62,821 bases of DNA from Prochlorococcus sp. HOT208_60m_808M21. GTDB taxonomy: Bacteria; Cyanobacteriota; Cyanobacteriia; PCC-6307; Cyanobiaceae. Location of the stretch: positions 1-62,821 of the forward strand of contig MWOX01000124.1 of NCBI GenBank assembly GCA_002026005.1, written 5' to 3'. A program made the translations under genes and the position numbers. The notes under the pieces were generated by a model. It was not told the DNA's origin. It worked only from the letters and a program-made list of their open reading frames with translations, and ran no database searches. Within the stretch, counting starts at the first letter, position 1; every line of letters begins with the position of its first letter. Below are positions 27,333 through 36,822 of the stretch, in pieces.

Positions 27333-29099
27333 TCAATTAAGATCGATTACTTTAGAAAAATAATGATCTATATTAGAGTGAGATGAACAAATTATTGTTA
27401 ACTGTTTAATTGAGGTAATTTTAGAGATTATAGATTTTTCATTATTTTTATCTAAAGAACTAGTCGCCTCATCAATAATTAGTATTTCCGTGTCCCTATA
27501 AAGTGCTCTAGCTAATGCTAACCTTTGTGATTGTCCTCCACTTAATGTAGGAGGTGATGAAGACTTTATTAAAGTATTTTCTTTATTATTGAGTGCCTCT
27601 ACATAATCCAATAAGAATACATCGCTAAGACATTTAAAAGCTTTTTCATAATTAATTTTCTTTTTATCTTCTTCTAAAGTGACATTATAAATAATTGAGC
27701 CAGAAAAAACATTTGCTTTTTGTGGCAAATAACTTATTTGTGACCTTAGCATTTGAAGGGATTTGATATCATCCCAGACATTTTTACCATTAAAAATTAC
27801 TTTGCCAGAAGTAGGTTTTTTTAATGTTGATATTATTCTTAAAAGGGTTGATTTACCTTTCCCGGAAGCACCTTTTATGATCATTTTATCTCCTTTTTTA
27901 ATCTCTAATGAAAAATTCTCAAATATATAATTATCATTTGAAATTGGTTCACTCTGTGATGCAAACTCATTTTTTGTATATGTGTAATACATCTCTTGTA
28001 ATTTTAAATCCCAATTTGGAATAGGAGATATTGGTAGGCTCTTTTCTAGAAATAAACTTGATTTCGTCTCTACAAATTTTTTAATTGTTATAAACGAATC
28101 TGCATTAGATTTGATTGCTGCATATGAACCGAAAATATTCTGAATTACAGGTAAAAGTTTTTGAAGCCCTAGCAACATAGCTCCCAAGCTAGCAATAATA
28201 CTTGCTTTGTTTTCTAAAAATATAAATGAAATTATGGTTAATAAGGTTATACTGGCGAATAATATAGTCTCAATAATATACCTGGGTGATTCTTGTATAT
28301 AGCCACTTTGAGCAGAAAGATTTCTTATCTCATAATCTAACTTGTAAGCTTTTTTAATTATTTTATTTTTACTAATAATCAATAATAATTCATCCAAGCT
28401 ATTTAGCGTATCATTTAAAAAAATACCTAATTTTTTGACATAGGAAGATCTTGAAAGTGAATTATTTGCTAACCTTTTTCTGAGTTTTAAAGAATAAATA
28501 AAATACAAAGAAATAATAATAGTTATTAGTAAAAATACATATTTATTAGCTGAAGTTATAATTCCACAAAAAATAAAAATAGAAATTATGGAACAAGTTA
28601 TTATGTTGATAATTGGTCTTACTACATATTGCACAGAATCATCTAATTCCTTTGTAATACCTGCAATCATGCTTCCTACAGGTAATCCAGAATTAATATA
28701 AAAGGAATTATTTAAAATATTTCTATAACTAAGTTTAAATAATAAATTTCCATATTTTGCAGTTATAAAAACTGAAATTCGCAGACTAATTAATCTAAAC
28801 GTACCGCTAAAAATAATTAAGAATAAAAAAATAATTGTTATTTTAAAAAGATTATTAGAATCACTTAAACCTGGATCTAAAAAAACGTTGTTTTTAGTCG
28901 AATTAGTAATTATAGTTATTACTTCAAGAAACTTTTTAGCTGTTAAAAGAGTTGTAAATTCTAGTATTGCAGCTATTAAAGAAGATATTAAAACATAAAA
29001 CAAATTAAATTTTAATTTTTTATCAGAAATAAACCAAAGAAATAAAAGGAAATCTATGAATTTACTTTCTTTAATTCTTATTATTTTTTTTAGATACAT
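27333..29099 (-). CDS. ABC transporter, PglK-type lipid-linked oligosaccharide flippase
   Basis: A 588-residue half-transporter. The N-terminal 320 residues hold about six membrane segments, and LGAMLLGLQKLLPVIQNIF is a stretch typical of PglK-like flippases. The C-terminal ATPase domain has Walker A GASGKGKST, signature LSGGQSQRLALARAL, Walker B ILIIDEATSSLD and a late histidine in SSHSN. PglK homologues flip undecaprenyl-diphosphate-linked oligosaccharides across the inner membrane as homodimers. It is a diverged paralogue of the transporter at 45049-46851. It lies 15 bp from the polymerase-like gene, and no Wzx-type flippase is seen. A protease-type or drug exporter is a less likely reading. 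Confidence 0.88.
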   Translation of the reverse strand: MYLKKIIRIKESKFIDFLLFLWFISDKKLKFNLFYVLISSLIAAILEFTTLLTAKKFLEVITIITNSTKNNVFLDPGLSDSNNLFKITIIFLFLIIFSGTFRLISLRISVFITAKYGNLLFKLSYRNILNNSFYINSGLPVGSMIAGITKELDDSVQYVVRPIINIITCSIISIFIFCGIITSANKYVFLLITIIISLYFIYSLKLRKRLANNSLSRSSYVKKLGIFLNDTLNSLDELLLIISKNKIIKKAYKLDYEIRNLSAQSGYIQESPRYIIETILFASITLLTIISFIFLENKASIIASLGAMLLGLQKLLPVIQNIFGSYAAIKSNADSFITIKKFVETKSSLFLEKSLPISPIPNWDLKLQEMYYTYTKNEFASQSEPISNDNYIFENFSLEIKKGDKMIIKGASGKGKSTLLRIISTLKKPTSGKVIFNGKNVWDDIKSLQMLRSQISYLPQKANVFSGSIIYNVTLEEDKKKINYEKAFKCLSDVFLLDYVEALNNKENTLIKSSSPPTLSGGQSQRLALARALYRDTEILIIDEATSSLDKNNEKSIISKITSIKQLTIICSSHSNIDHYFSKVIDLN

Positions 29100-29114
29100 T
29101 TTGTTCTTATTAGA

Positions 29115-30398
29115 TTAAAGTTTTAATCTTTGCATTTGCCCCGTTAAGAAACCAATTATTTTAAAAGTAAGAAAAATAGTAATTAAATCCGGAGCCACTA
29201 AGTCAAGATTATGAGTAAACATATGACCAATTACTGAACTCATTGGGGGTAATGCAATTATTAAGTAGTAGATATTTTTCTTTAAAGAATTTAAAAAAGG
29301 TATAAAAAATAGTGTGGTAAAGACCCACTTTATTGGAGCAAGATATCCGAATGAAAGAATGGAACAGCTCATTCCTGAATGTGTAGTATATGGAATTAAA
29401 CCCCAATGCCTTATTTTTCTGGATTCACGTACTTTTTCTCTTAAATTTTCTCCTATTATAAAACTTGGGGCAAACCTAAAAAGCATCATGTTTAAAGTGG
29501 AAAAACCATAATCGTGGTTTATTCTTCCTTCGTATAACTTATTCATAACCCTATCAATATTAATGCTCTCACCAGGTCTACGATAGTCAACGGAAGTAGT
29601 ACCGTAATATAGATTATTGATATTAGTTAAATTTAAATTACATTCACCATATTGTCCGCAATTTTTTATGGATTGCCTAATTGCAGCTGTATATTCAATA
29701 GAAAATCCACTTATAAAAATCATACTTAATAATAAAGCAAATACTTGTATTTTTGTCTTTAAAACATTTCTAAATAAATATGGGGCAAATGAAAAAACAG
29801 AAAAGATAATAAATGGAGAAAATAAATGATATATTTCTGATCTTCGATATCCTAATATCGAAATAATTAAAACAGGTAGAATCTGCAAAAAAGATAAGAT
29901 ATACCATTTTATTGTTTTCTTATTTTTAATACTTAGATATAAAAGTGCAACGCCCGAGGAAACTGCTATCTTAGGAAATATAAGTGTTTGCATTAGATAA
30001 TTACCTATTCCTGATTGGGTATCTTCCCCTTTCCCAACGAAATAATTCAATAAATTGATATAGTCGAAATTAATAACTATTGCTGTAAAAGAAAGGAAAA
30101 TTAGTACGTATGATATTTTTTCAATATTGCTGAAACTTAAGCCATCGGAATTCATTATATTATTTTCCAATAAAGGACTTATCCATTTTTTGAATAAAAC
30201 CATAAATATAAAATTAAATATAATAAACAATGTTAATGGGTAAAAACTAACAAATTCTCTATGGTATATTGCCTGTATTAAATAGATGGAGAATGCAGTA
30301 ACTGAGGGTAAACCTATTATTATTGAAGTTAATTTGCTACTTGATGAAGTTAAATAAAGTAATGAAAAAATATAAAATAATAAAGAAATATAGATCAT
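29115..30398 (-). CDS. Polytopic membrane protein, probable O-antigen polymerase (Wzy-like)
   Basis: A 427-residue very hydrophobic protein with roughly 10-12 membrane segments. A long hydrophilic loop lies in the second half (about residues 225-320), containing CGQYGECNLNL, YYGTTSVDYRRPGES and MLFRFAPSF. This topology, with one large periplasmic loop rich in Arg, Asp and Gly, fits Wzy polymerases, which share little sequence. Its place between a Wza-like export gene (26 bp upstream) and an ABC flippase supports a polymerase role. No catalytic residue can be named with confidence. Confidence 0.65.
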   Translation of the reverse strand: MIYISLLFYIFSLLYLTSSSSKLTSIIIGLPSVTAFSIYLIQAIYHREFVSFYPLTLFIIFNFIFMVLFKKWISPLLENNIMNSDGLSFSNIEKISYVLIFLSFTAIVINFDYINLLNYFVGKGEDTQSGIGNYLMQTLIFPKIAVSSGVALLYLSIKNKKTIKWYILSFLQILPVLIISILGYRRSEIYHLFSPFIIFSVFSFAPYLFRNVLKTKIQVFALLLSMIFISGFSIEYTAAIRQSIKNCGQYGECNLNLTNINNLYYGTTSVDYRRPGESINIDRVMNKLYEGRINHDYGFSTLNMMLFRFAPSFIIGENLREKVRESRKIRHWGLIPYTTHSGMSCSILSFGYLAPIKWVFTTLFFIPFLNSLKKNIYYLIIALPPMSSVIGHMFTHNLDLVAPDLITIFLTFKIIGFLTGQMQRLKL

Positions 30399-30424
30399 AA
30401 TTTTTGTTAAAGACTTTTTAACTT

Positions 30425-31501
30425 CTAATCGCTTATAAGATTAATTATTCTCCATGGGGTGACTATTGTTGTTATGGGATCAGCTACAGTTTTTATCCCA
30501 TCGCTTGCTATGGCTAGTTGAGATCTTCCTACTAAAACAGTATCACCATCTTGAAGTGTTGGATTATTCGAAGCCTTTTTACTGTTTTTAAAGCTAAATT
30601 TATAGTTTCTTTTTTCTAGGGAGCCGTTTTTTTCAATCCTAAAAAGTTTTATATTATTTTTATTTGCTCTATTTGATACTGGACCTCCTGCAGCTAATAT
30701 CGCCTCATTTAAAAGAGAATTTCTATCTAATTTTATTCTACCTGGACTATTTACTTCTCCAATAACATTAACTGTTATCTCACTAGTATATAAATTTGAT
30801 TTCGAAAAATTAGGTTGGTCTCCATAGTTATTATTAATTTTTTTGACCTTAATTGTGTCTCCATCAAATAAAATTGGATTATTTTTTTGTGATCCATCTT
30901 TTAGTAAAGCAATTAAGTTGAGTTCAGCTTGCTTGAACCCATCATTTTGTTTTGAAAGCTTTCTAATTAAGGTTATGTTTTGCATATTAGCTTGATCAGT
31001 TAATCCATTTGCTTTTTGTATTGCGTCAATTAAAGTTGGATTATTAATTTTATTAAGTTCTACATTATTTCCAATGAAAGAGTAAAAACCTGGTCTTTCA
31101 ACCTCACCAATAACTAATATTTTTAGATCTCTAGATTTTATTAAAGTTAATTCTATTGTTGGATCAATAAGTTCAGATTTTAATTGTTTTTCTATTAGTT
31201 CTGCACCTTCTTTAATTGTTAGGCCATCTAAATTTATATCACTAAAGATAAGGCTAGATAATGTTCCATCATTTAATATGACAAAATCCCCAGAAAATTC
31301 GGGGGAACTATAAACTTGTAGCTTTAAAACATCACCTGGACCAAGTAAGTAGTTCTCTCCTTGGATTTCAGGTATTTCTTTTTTTTCAGTTAATTGAACT
31401 TTATCTATTATATTTGCTGAAGCAAATAAAAATTCTGCCGAGGCTTTTTGAAATGGAAATAAAAAAAATATTAATCCTAAAAGAATTCCCCTTTTATTCA
31501 C
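30425..31501 (-). CDS. Polysaccharide export protein, Wza-like, with SLBB domains
   Basis: A 358-residue exported protein. The N-terminus (MNKRGILLGLIFFLFPFQKASA) is a Sec signal peptide with a likely AXA cleavage site. There is no lipobox cysteine, unlike E. coli Wza. YLLGPGDVLKLQVYSSPEF opens the poly-export domain, and two SLBB-type units follow (ILVIGEVERPGFYSF and VNVIGEVNSPGRIKL, each leading into an ALxxAGG-like segment). It is expected to form part of the outer-membrane or periplasmic export channel. It is the first gene of the long minus-strand run and diverges from the Wzc-like kinase, the usual partner of Wza. Confidence 0.9.
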   Translation of the reverse strand: MNKRGILLGLIFFLFPFQKASAEFLFASANIIDKVQLTEKKEIPEIQGENYLLGPGDVLKLQVYSSPEFSGDFVILNDGTLSSLIFSDINLDGLTIKEGAELIEKQLKSELIDPTIELTLIKSRDLKILVIGEVERPGFYSFIGNNVELNKINNPTLIDAIQKANGLTDQANMQNITLIRKLSKQNDGFKQAELNLIALLKDGSQKNNPILFDGDTIKVKKINNNYGDQPNFSKSNLYTSEITVNVIGEVNSPGRIKLDRNSLLNEAILAAGGPVSNRANKNNIKLFRIEKNGSLEKRNYKFSFKNSKKASNNPTLQDGDTVLVGRSQLAIASDGIKTVADPITTIVTPWRIINLISD

Positions 31502-31636
31502 TTATTAATTTTTAAATTTTTTTAATTTTATCATGAAATGTTTTTTAAGTTCAAATGTATTTTAAAAATAAATAGCTGCTTAAAAAATTTAATTTATGCC
31601 GTTTAGTTGTGTAAAATAGGGAAAATTTGATGGTTA
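31502..31636. promoter_or_regulatory. Divergent promoter region between wza-like and wzc-like genes
   Basis: This 135-bp gap separates two divergent genes whose products work together, so it must carry both promoters. TAAAAT at 31612-31617 is a possible -10 box for the kinase gene. No good -35 box or operator repeat was recognised. A shared regulator would be placed here. Confidence 0.4.
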
Positions 31637-34102
31637 ATGACTAAACAAAAGGATAATAATAATTCAGATGCAAAATTTATACCTTCAATTAATGAAGAAA
31701 AAGCTAGCGATATAAATTTTTTAGAGAATACCTTTTTTGTTTTAAGAGCAAGAAAAAAGATTGTTTGTTTATTTACAGGAATGTTTTTTCTGGGTTCTTT
31801 GTTTTTTAGTTTATATCAAAGAAAATTTAACCCAAAATTTGAGGGAAGCTTTGTTTTCTTAATTACAGATCCATTCAGAGAAAAGAAACAAAGTAGATTT
31901 TCTGAACAAGGAGGGGCAGTTTTAGATGAATTAGCAAGAAATACAACGGAAAACGATATCCCAACACTAATAGAGTATTTGAAGAGCCCATTGCTTCTTG
32001 AACCTCTAGCCCAAAAATATGATAAAGATTTGAATGAATTAATTAACAACATAGCTATTTTTACAATTGGGACTAGAAGACAGGAAGCAAAAGGGATTTT
32101 AAATGTATTTCTATACACCAAAAACTATAAAAAAGATGAAGCTCTTTTAAATGATTTAAGTGATCTTTATTTAAATGCAGCTTTGCAACAAAAACAAAGA
32201 AAACTGACTGATGGTCTAGCATTCCTAAATAGGCAAGCACCTCAACTCGAAGAAAAAAGAGCATCTTTGCATGGAGAGTTGTCTGCATTTAGAGAAAAGA
32301 ATAATCTTTTAGAACCATCTGCAGAGGGGGTAACACTTAAAAGAGGGCAGGCCACAATTTCCACAACAATTTTAAAACTGCAATCACAAAAAAATAGACT
32401 AATCAAAATTAAAGAAGAAATTAAAAAAGGTAGATTAAGTGCTAGAGGATTTCAATCTGCAGTAGGTGATATTTTGCTAGATGGTAATCAAGTTCAAGGA
32501 GGTTTATCAATAAGCGATTCTAATCAAAGTATTCTAAAAGAGCAAATTAATCTTGAAGAAAGATTAGCAGCCTCGAAAGGTATTTATACTCCTGATTCAA
32601 AAATAATAAAGGGTTTGGAAACTAGATTAAGAGTAATAGAACCTATTACAAGACAATATCAGTTAGATGCAGTAGATTCTGCGATTGACCTAAATAATTC
32701 AAGAACTAAAGACGCTAGGGAACAAAAAGCAGTTCTCAGTGAAGAATTCAATAAAAAACCAGCATTAATTGAAAAATATGAAACTCTTCAACAGAGATTA
32801 TTGATAGCTCAGGATAATCTCTCTGCCTTGGTAAAAACCAGAGAGAGATTTCAATTGGAAATGGCACAGAATGCTATCCCATGGACATTGATTTCTGCAC
32901 CAAGAATGAATCCTTATCCAATTAAACCCTCTATCCCCAAAAATTTATTTGCAAGTTTATTATTTGGGTTTTTTGTGGGAGCAATAGCTGCATTATTAAG
33001 AGATAAGTTTGATTATGTTTATAAATCTTCAGAGGAAGTTAAAAATAGCCTGCGATTACCAATTTTAGGAGTTATACCTTATGTCAAATTATTTGAAGGA
33101 CTAAGACAAGAAAAGAAGTCAATCTTGGAATCTTTAGATACAAAAATTGATAAAAAAGATCCCAATCTTAAAGAAGAAAGATATCAAAGATTTTTTTATC
33201 AGGAAGCCTTTAGGAATTTAATCACATCTATAAAATTTTTATCTACCGATGAGAAAATAAAAACACTTGTAATGACAAGTTCTATTGCCTCTGAGGGTAA
33301 ATCTTTGTTAAATATAATTTTGTCTAAAACTTTTGCAGATTCTGGTCAAAGAGTTCTCCTGATAGATTCTGATTTAAGAAAGCCTCAACTTCATACTCGA
33401 CTTGGGATGAATAATTTGAGGGGATTATCTAATCTATTAACTGATAAAAATTTAATTTGGGAAGATCTTGTTTTGAAATTACCAAATAATAAAAATCTTG
33501 ACTTAATTCCAGCAGGCATAAAGCCTCCCGATCCTACTAAGATCTTAAATTCAAAAAGAATGGAAGAAATTGTCAATTCAATAAAAAGTAGTAAAAATTA
33601 CGATATTATAATTTTTGATACTCCTCCTATTCTAGGTTTAGCTGATTCAGCTTTGATTTCTAATTATGTTGATGGAGTAATCCTTATTATTACCTTAAAT
33701 ACTGTAAATAAGAAATTGCCTAAAGAAGCCGTATCAAGAATTTATGAGTCAAATGCACAATTACTTGGATGTTTAGTAAATACAAATAGAGAGGTTAAAT
33801 CTTTTAAAAGTATTGGAGGATACGGATATGGAAACTATGGCTATGGAAACTATGGCTATGGAGGATACGGATATGGAAACTATGGCTATGGAGGATATTA
33901 TTCAGAGAGCGTTTATGCTAACTATGCAAGCTATGTTGAAGAAAATAATCAAGACTTAATAGATTTAAAAAATGATGAAAAAGATAATTTACAAAGTAAT
34001 AATGAGGAATCATATAAGAGTAAGGTTTTCTCAATTAACTCAAAATTAGTACAAACTATTAATGAGAAATTAAATAAATTTTTATCTTGGTTAGATAGTT
34101 GA
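31637..34102 (+). CDS. Wzc-like polysaccharide co-polymerase and bacterial tyrosine kinase
   Basis: An 821-residue inner-membrane protein. Membrane segments at about 41-60 and 435-453 flank a periplasmic Wzz domain with coiled-coil character. The cytoplasmic BY-kinase domain has Walker A SEGKS (E553-S556), Walker A' LIDSDLRKP (D577, D579) and Walker B FDTPP (D661). The tail from residue 728 is a Gly-Tyr-Asn repeat with 15 tyrosines in about 43 residues, the expected autophosphorylation cluster. Phosphorylation state normally controls oligomerisation, chain length and export together with Wza. The reading frame ends in TTGA shared with the phosphatase gene. The Tyr tail is encoded by near-perfect tandem DNA repeats (33818-33892). 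Confidence 0.93.
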   Translation: MTKQKDNNNSDAKFIPSINEEKASDINFLENTFFVLRARKKIVCLFTGMFFLGSLFFSLYQRKFNPKFEGSFVFLITDPFREKKQSRFSEQGGAVLDELARNTTENDIPTLIEYLKSPLLLEPLAQKYDKDLNELINNIAIFTIGTRRQEAKGILNVFLYTKNYKKDEALLNDLSDLYLNAALQQKQRKLTDGLAFLNRQAPQLEEKRASLHGELSAFREKNNLLEPSAEGVTLKRGQATISTTILKLQSQKNRLIKIKEEIKKGRLSARGFQSAVGDILLDGNQVQGGLSISDSNQSILKEQINLEERLAASKGIYTPDSKIIKGLETRLRVIEPITRQYQLDAVDSAIDLNNSRTKDAREQKAVLSEEFNKKPALIEKYETLQQRLLIAQDNLSALVKTRERFQLEMAQNAIPWTLISAPRMNPYPIKPSIPKNLFASLLFGFFVGAIAALLRDKFDYVYKSSEEVKNSLRLPILGVIPYVKLFEGLRQEKKSILESLDTKIDKKDPNLKEERYQRFFYQEAFRNLITSIKFLSTDEKIKTLVMTSSIASEGKSLLNIILSKTFADSGQRVLLIDSDLRKPQLHTRLGMNNLRGLSNLLTDKNLIWEDLVLKLPNNKNLDLIPAGIKPPDPTKILNSKRMEEIVNSIKSSKNYDIIIFDTPPILGLADSALISNYVDGVILIITLNTVNKKLPKEAVSRIYESNAQLLGCLVNTNREVKSFKSIGGYGYGNYGYGNYGYGGYGYGNYGYGGYYSESVYANYASYVEENNQDLIDLKNDEKDNLQSNNEESYKSKVFSINSKLVQTINEKLNKFLSWLDS
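33818..33892 (+). repeat. 15/30-bp tandem repeats encoding the tyrosine-rich tail
   Basis: Two identical 30-bp copies (33818-33847 and 33863-33892) each encode GYGYGNYGYG. Between them, 33848-33862 is a 15-bp copy of the second half of that unit (NYGYG). All units are in frame and share the same codons, including synonymous positions, so they arose by recent slippage or unequal exchange. Changes in copy number would alter the number of kinase tyrosines without a frameshift. Confidence 0.9.
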
Positions 34103-34572
34103 TTAATAATAAATATTTCAGGGTTAATTGGGTACTTATTAATGAGCTGGCAATAGGACCAGCGCCAATTAATCAAAAACATTTAGGCATACTTTATGAT
34201 CTTGGTATAAAAGGGATATTTAGTTTGTGTAGCACAAAAGAAGTTCCGTCCAATAATGACATGTTGAAGATATTCGAATTTAGAAGATTCGTTTTGCCTG
34301 ATCATAAAACTGGAAGAATTATTTCTACTGAAGAATTAATATCCTCATTAGCAGTTTTAGAGGATCTTAAAAGAAGAGGACCAGTTTTTATTCACTGTGT
34401 TGCAGCTATGGAGAGATCACCTCTAGTTTGTATTTCATGGCTGATAAAGAAGCACAAATTGTCTTTGGATGAATCTTTAAGTTATTTGATGCAAGCTCAT
34501 TCAGGTACAAATCCATTACCTGAACAACTTAATGTTTTGAGGAGTCAAGAATTTATAAATGCAATTATTTAA
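34099..34572 (+). CDS. Dual-specificity/tyrosine phosphatase-like protein
   Basis: A 157-residue protein with the cysteine-phosphatase signature HC-X5-R-S: H99, nucleophile C100 and R106 (HCVAAMERS). The usual glycine three residues after the cysteine is alanine. VLPDHKTGRI upstream supplies a candidate general-acid aspartate. It should dephosphorylate the tyrosine-rich tail of the Wzc-like kinase, the job done elsewhere by the low-molecular-weight phosphatase Wzb, which has a different fold. The start is TTG overlapping the kinase's TGA stop (TTGA), so translation of the two is coupled. The partner assignment is inference from position. Confidence 0.85.
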   Translation: MINNKYFRVNWVLINELAIGPAPINQKHLGILYDLGIKGIFSLCSTKEVPSNNDMLKIFEFRRFVLPDHKTGRIISTEELISSLAVLEDLKRRGPVFIHCVAAMERSPLVCISWLIKKHKLSLDESLSYLMQAHSGTNPLPEQLNVLRSQEFINAII

Positions 34573-34720
34573 AAAAAATAAATATTAAGAGTATGAGAAT
34601 ATATACTTTCTTTAGTTTGAAACTCGGTAAATAATAAAAACAAAGACATTTAACTTGAATTATTTTTAATTCTCCAATAAATTTTTTTCATGAAAATCAT
34701 TATTTTTTTAACTATATCTA

Positions 34721-35827
34721 TTAACTAAGACCTATTCTTTCACCATAATAATTCGCCTTTTGCAAAGTCTGATCGCACCATTTTTGATTTTTAACATACC
34801 AATCAACAGTCCTATTTAAAGAATCTAAGAATTCTGTTTCTATTTCCCATGAAATATCTTTTGAAATCTTCTTTGAATCAACGGCATATCTGAAATCATG
34901 ACCAGGCCTATCAGCTACAAACTTTATAAGATTTTTATAAGAGGTATCTCTAGGCTTTAATTTGTCAAGAATAGAGCAAATACTTTCAACAATTTCCAAA
35001 TTTGTTTTCTCTTTAAATCCTCCAATACAATATTTTTCACCTATCTCACCTTTTAGACTTAACTTAAGCAGCGCATTAATATGATCTTCTACAAATAACC
35101 AATCACGAATATTTTTGCCATTTCCATAAATTGGAATTGGCTCATTATTAATAGCTTTTAAGATTGTCAAAGGTATTAACTTTTCTGGAAATTGCCATGG
35201 TCCGAAGTTATTACTGCAATTAGTTGTAATAATGGGAACTCCGAAGGTATGAAACCATGCATTTACTAAATGGTCACAACTAGCTTTTGATGCAGAATAG
35301 GGACTTTTAGGATTGTATTGTGATTCTTCGTTAAAAAAACCATTAGAACCTAATGATCCAAATACCTCATCTGTGCTTATGTTAATTAATCTAAATGAAT
35401 CCTTTCTTAAGGTACTTAATTTTTGAAAGTGTTTTTTTACGCTTTCCAATAAATTTAATGTGCCAAGAATATTATTTTCAACAAAGTTTTTAGGGTTATC
35501 GATAGATCTATCTACATGGCTTTCTGCCGCTAAATGAAAAATTAAGTCTGGATCAGTGTATTCAATAATTTCATTTGTTTTACAATAACTTACTAAATCA
35601 ATTTTTAATAATTCATATCTATTACTTTTTTTAAGATTAAGATCTTTTATCAGAGAATCAATAGAAGTATGATCACTAGAATAAGATAATTTATCCAAGT
35701 TAAAGACTTTTACTTCTGTTTCTTTTAATAATTTCCTTACAAGGCAACTTCCTATAAAACCTGCTCCGCCAGTAACCAGTACTTTTAATTTTTTATTATT
35801 ATAAGTTATATTTTTTTTGTTTTTCAT
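34721..35827 (-). CDS. rfbB: dTDP-glucose 4,6-dehydratase
   Basis: A 368-residue extended SDR of the RmlB/RfbB family. It has TGGAGFIGS (NAD motif), LDKLSYSSD, HLAAESHVDRSID, the catalytic STDEVFG and YSASK, and PWQFPEKLIPL, all distinctive for RmlB. It converts dTDP-glucose to dTDP-4-keto-6-deoxyglucose. It overlaps rfbA by 4 bp. The C-terminus (QKANYYGERIGLS) resembles the family's usual end. No rfbC or rfbD is seen in the window. Confidence 0.95.
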   Translation of the reverse strand: MKNKKNITYNNKKLKVLVTGGAGFIGSCLVRKLLKETEVKVFNLDKLSYSSDHTSIDSLIKDLNLKKSNRYELLKIDLVSYCKTNEIIEYTDPDLIFHLAAESHVDRSIDNPKNFVENNILGTLNLLESVKKHFQKLSTLRKDSFRLINISTDEVFGSLGSNGFFNEESQYNPKSPYSASKASCDHLVNAWFHTFGVPIITTNCSNNFGPWQFPEKLIPLTILKAINNEPIPIYGNGKNIRDWLFVEDHINALLKLSLKGEIGEKYCIGGFKEKTNLEIVESICSILDKLKPRDTSYKNLIKFVADRPGHDFRYAVDSKKISKDISWEIETEFLDSLNRTVDWYVKNQKWCDQTLQKANYYGERIGLS

Positions 35828-36717
35828 TGCGTTTGAGCTTTAGTCTTTGAGATTAAATTTATTAAATATTCCCCGTAACCACTCTTGGAGGTGGTAATTG
35901 CCAATGAAGAAAGTTGTTTATTGTCAATCCAGCCCATTCTCCAAGCAATTTCTTCAGGACAACCAACTTTTAATCCTTGTCTATGTTCTAATGTTCTAAT
36001 GTAGCCTGAAGCCTCATGAAGTGATTCGAAGTTTCCAGTATCTAACCAAGCCATACCTCTGCCCATTAGTTCTACATTAAGTTTATTATCCTTTAAATAA
36101 CTAAGATTAAGGTCGGTAATTTCATATTCTCCTCTAACAGATTTCTTCAACATTTTTGTCCTTTCAATGACGCTATTATCATAAAAATAAATTCCTGTTA
36201 TTGCATATTGCGTCTTTGGATTTTTTGGCTTTTCTATAATATTTATTAGTTTCCCCTTGTTATTAAATTCTGCCACTCCATAATTCTCAGGATCTCTTAC
36301 GGGATAAGCAAATAAATTAGCTCCAATATTAAGAGAATTACACTTTTGTAGTTTCGATATAAGGTCTTGACCATGGAATAAATTGTCTCCAAGAATTAAA
36401 GTAACAGGTGAATCATCTATAAAAGATTCTCCAATGGTAAATGCTTGAGGAATTCCCTCGGGCTTATCTTGAATAGCATATTTAATATTAATACCAATTT
36501 GTTGCCCATCTTTGAGAAGCCTCTCAAAGTTTGGTTTATCTTTTTTATTGGTGATAATAAGAATTTCTGTTATTCCTGCAAGCATTAAGGTGGATAAAGG
36601 GTAATATATCATTGGCTTGTCATATACGGGTAAAAGTTGCTTTGAAACTCCTAAAGTTATAGGACTTAGCCTTGATCCTGTGCCTCCTGCTAAAATTATC
36701 CCTTTGCGTTTTGACAT
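35824..36717 (-). CDS. rfbA: Glucose-1-phosphate thymidylyltransferase
   Basis: A 297-residue nucleotidyltransferase of the RmlA/RfbA family. The activation loop is ILAGGTGSRLSPITLGVSKQ, followed by LLPVYDKPMIYYPLSTLM; LGDNLFHGQ carries the metal-binding aspartate, and WLDTGNFESL lies near the C-terminus. It makes dTDP-glucose from dTTP and glucose 1-phosphate. It is the first gene of the two-gene rfbAB operon, with its promoter in the 105-bp gap shared with the divergent galE-like gene. Confidence 0.96.
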   Translation of the reverse strand: MSKRKGIILAGGTGSRLSPITLGVSKQLLPVYDKPMIYYPLSTLMLAGITEILIITNKKDKPNFERLLKDGQQIGINIKYAIQDKPEGIPQAFTIGESFIDDSPVTLILGDNLFHGQDLISKLQKCNSLNIGANLFAYPVRDPENYGVAEFNNKGKLINIIEKPKNPKTQYAITGIYFYDNSVIERTKMLKKSVRGEYEITDLNLSYLKDNKLNVELMGRGMAWLDTGNFESLHEASGYIRTLEHRQGLKVGCPEEIAWRMGWIDNKQLSSLAITTSKSGYGEYLINLISKTKAQTQ

Positions 36718-36822
36718 TAAAATATTTTTAAAAGAAAAAATTAATATTTAATTTATTTTATTATTTAAGCTTTAGTTTGTTTTTATATTTAAGTTAAAGT
36801 TTTAATAATTTATTCTTTTGCA

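Noticed and set aside
31816-32288. Two minus-strand frames inside the kinase gene
   Set aside because: Opposite a well-supported Wzz domain; low similarity to anything and typical of AT-rich antisense shadows.
33818-33892. Tandem repeats as a CRISPR array
   Set aside because: There are no spacers; units are in frame within the kinase gene and encode Gly-Tyr-Asn residues.
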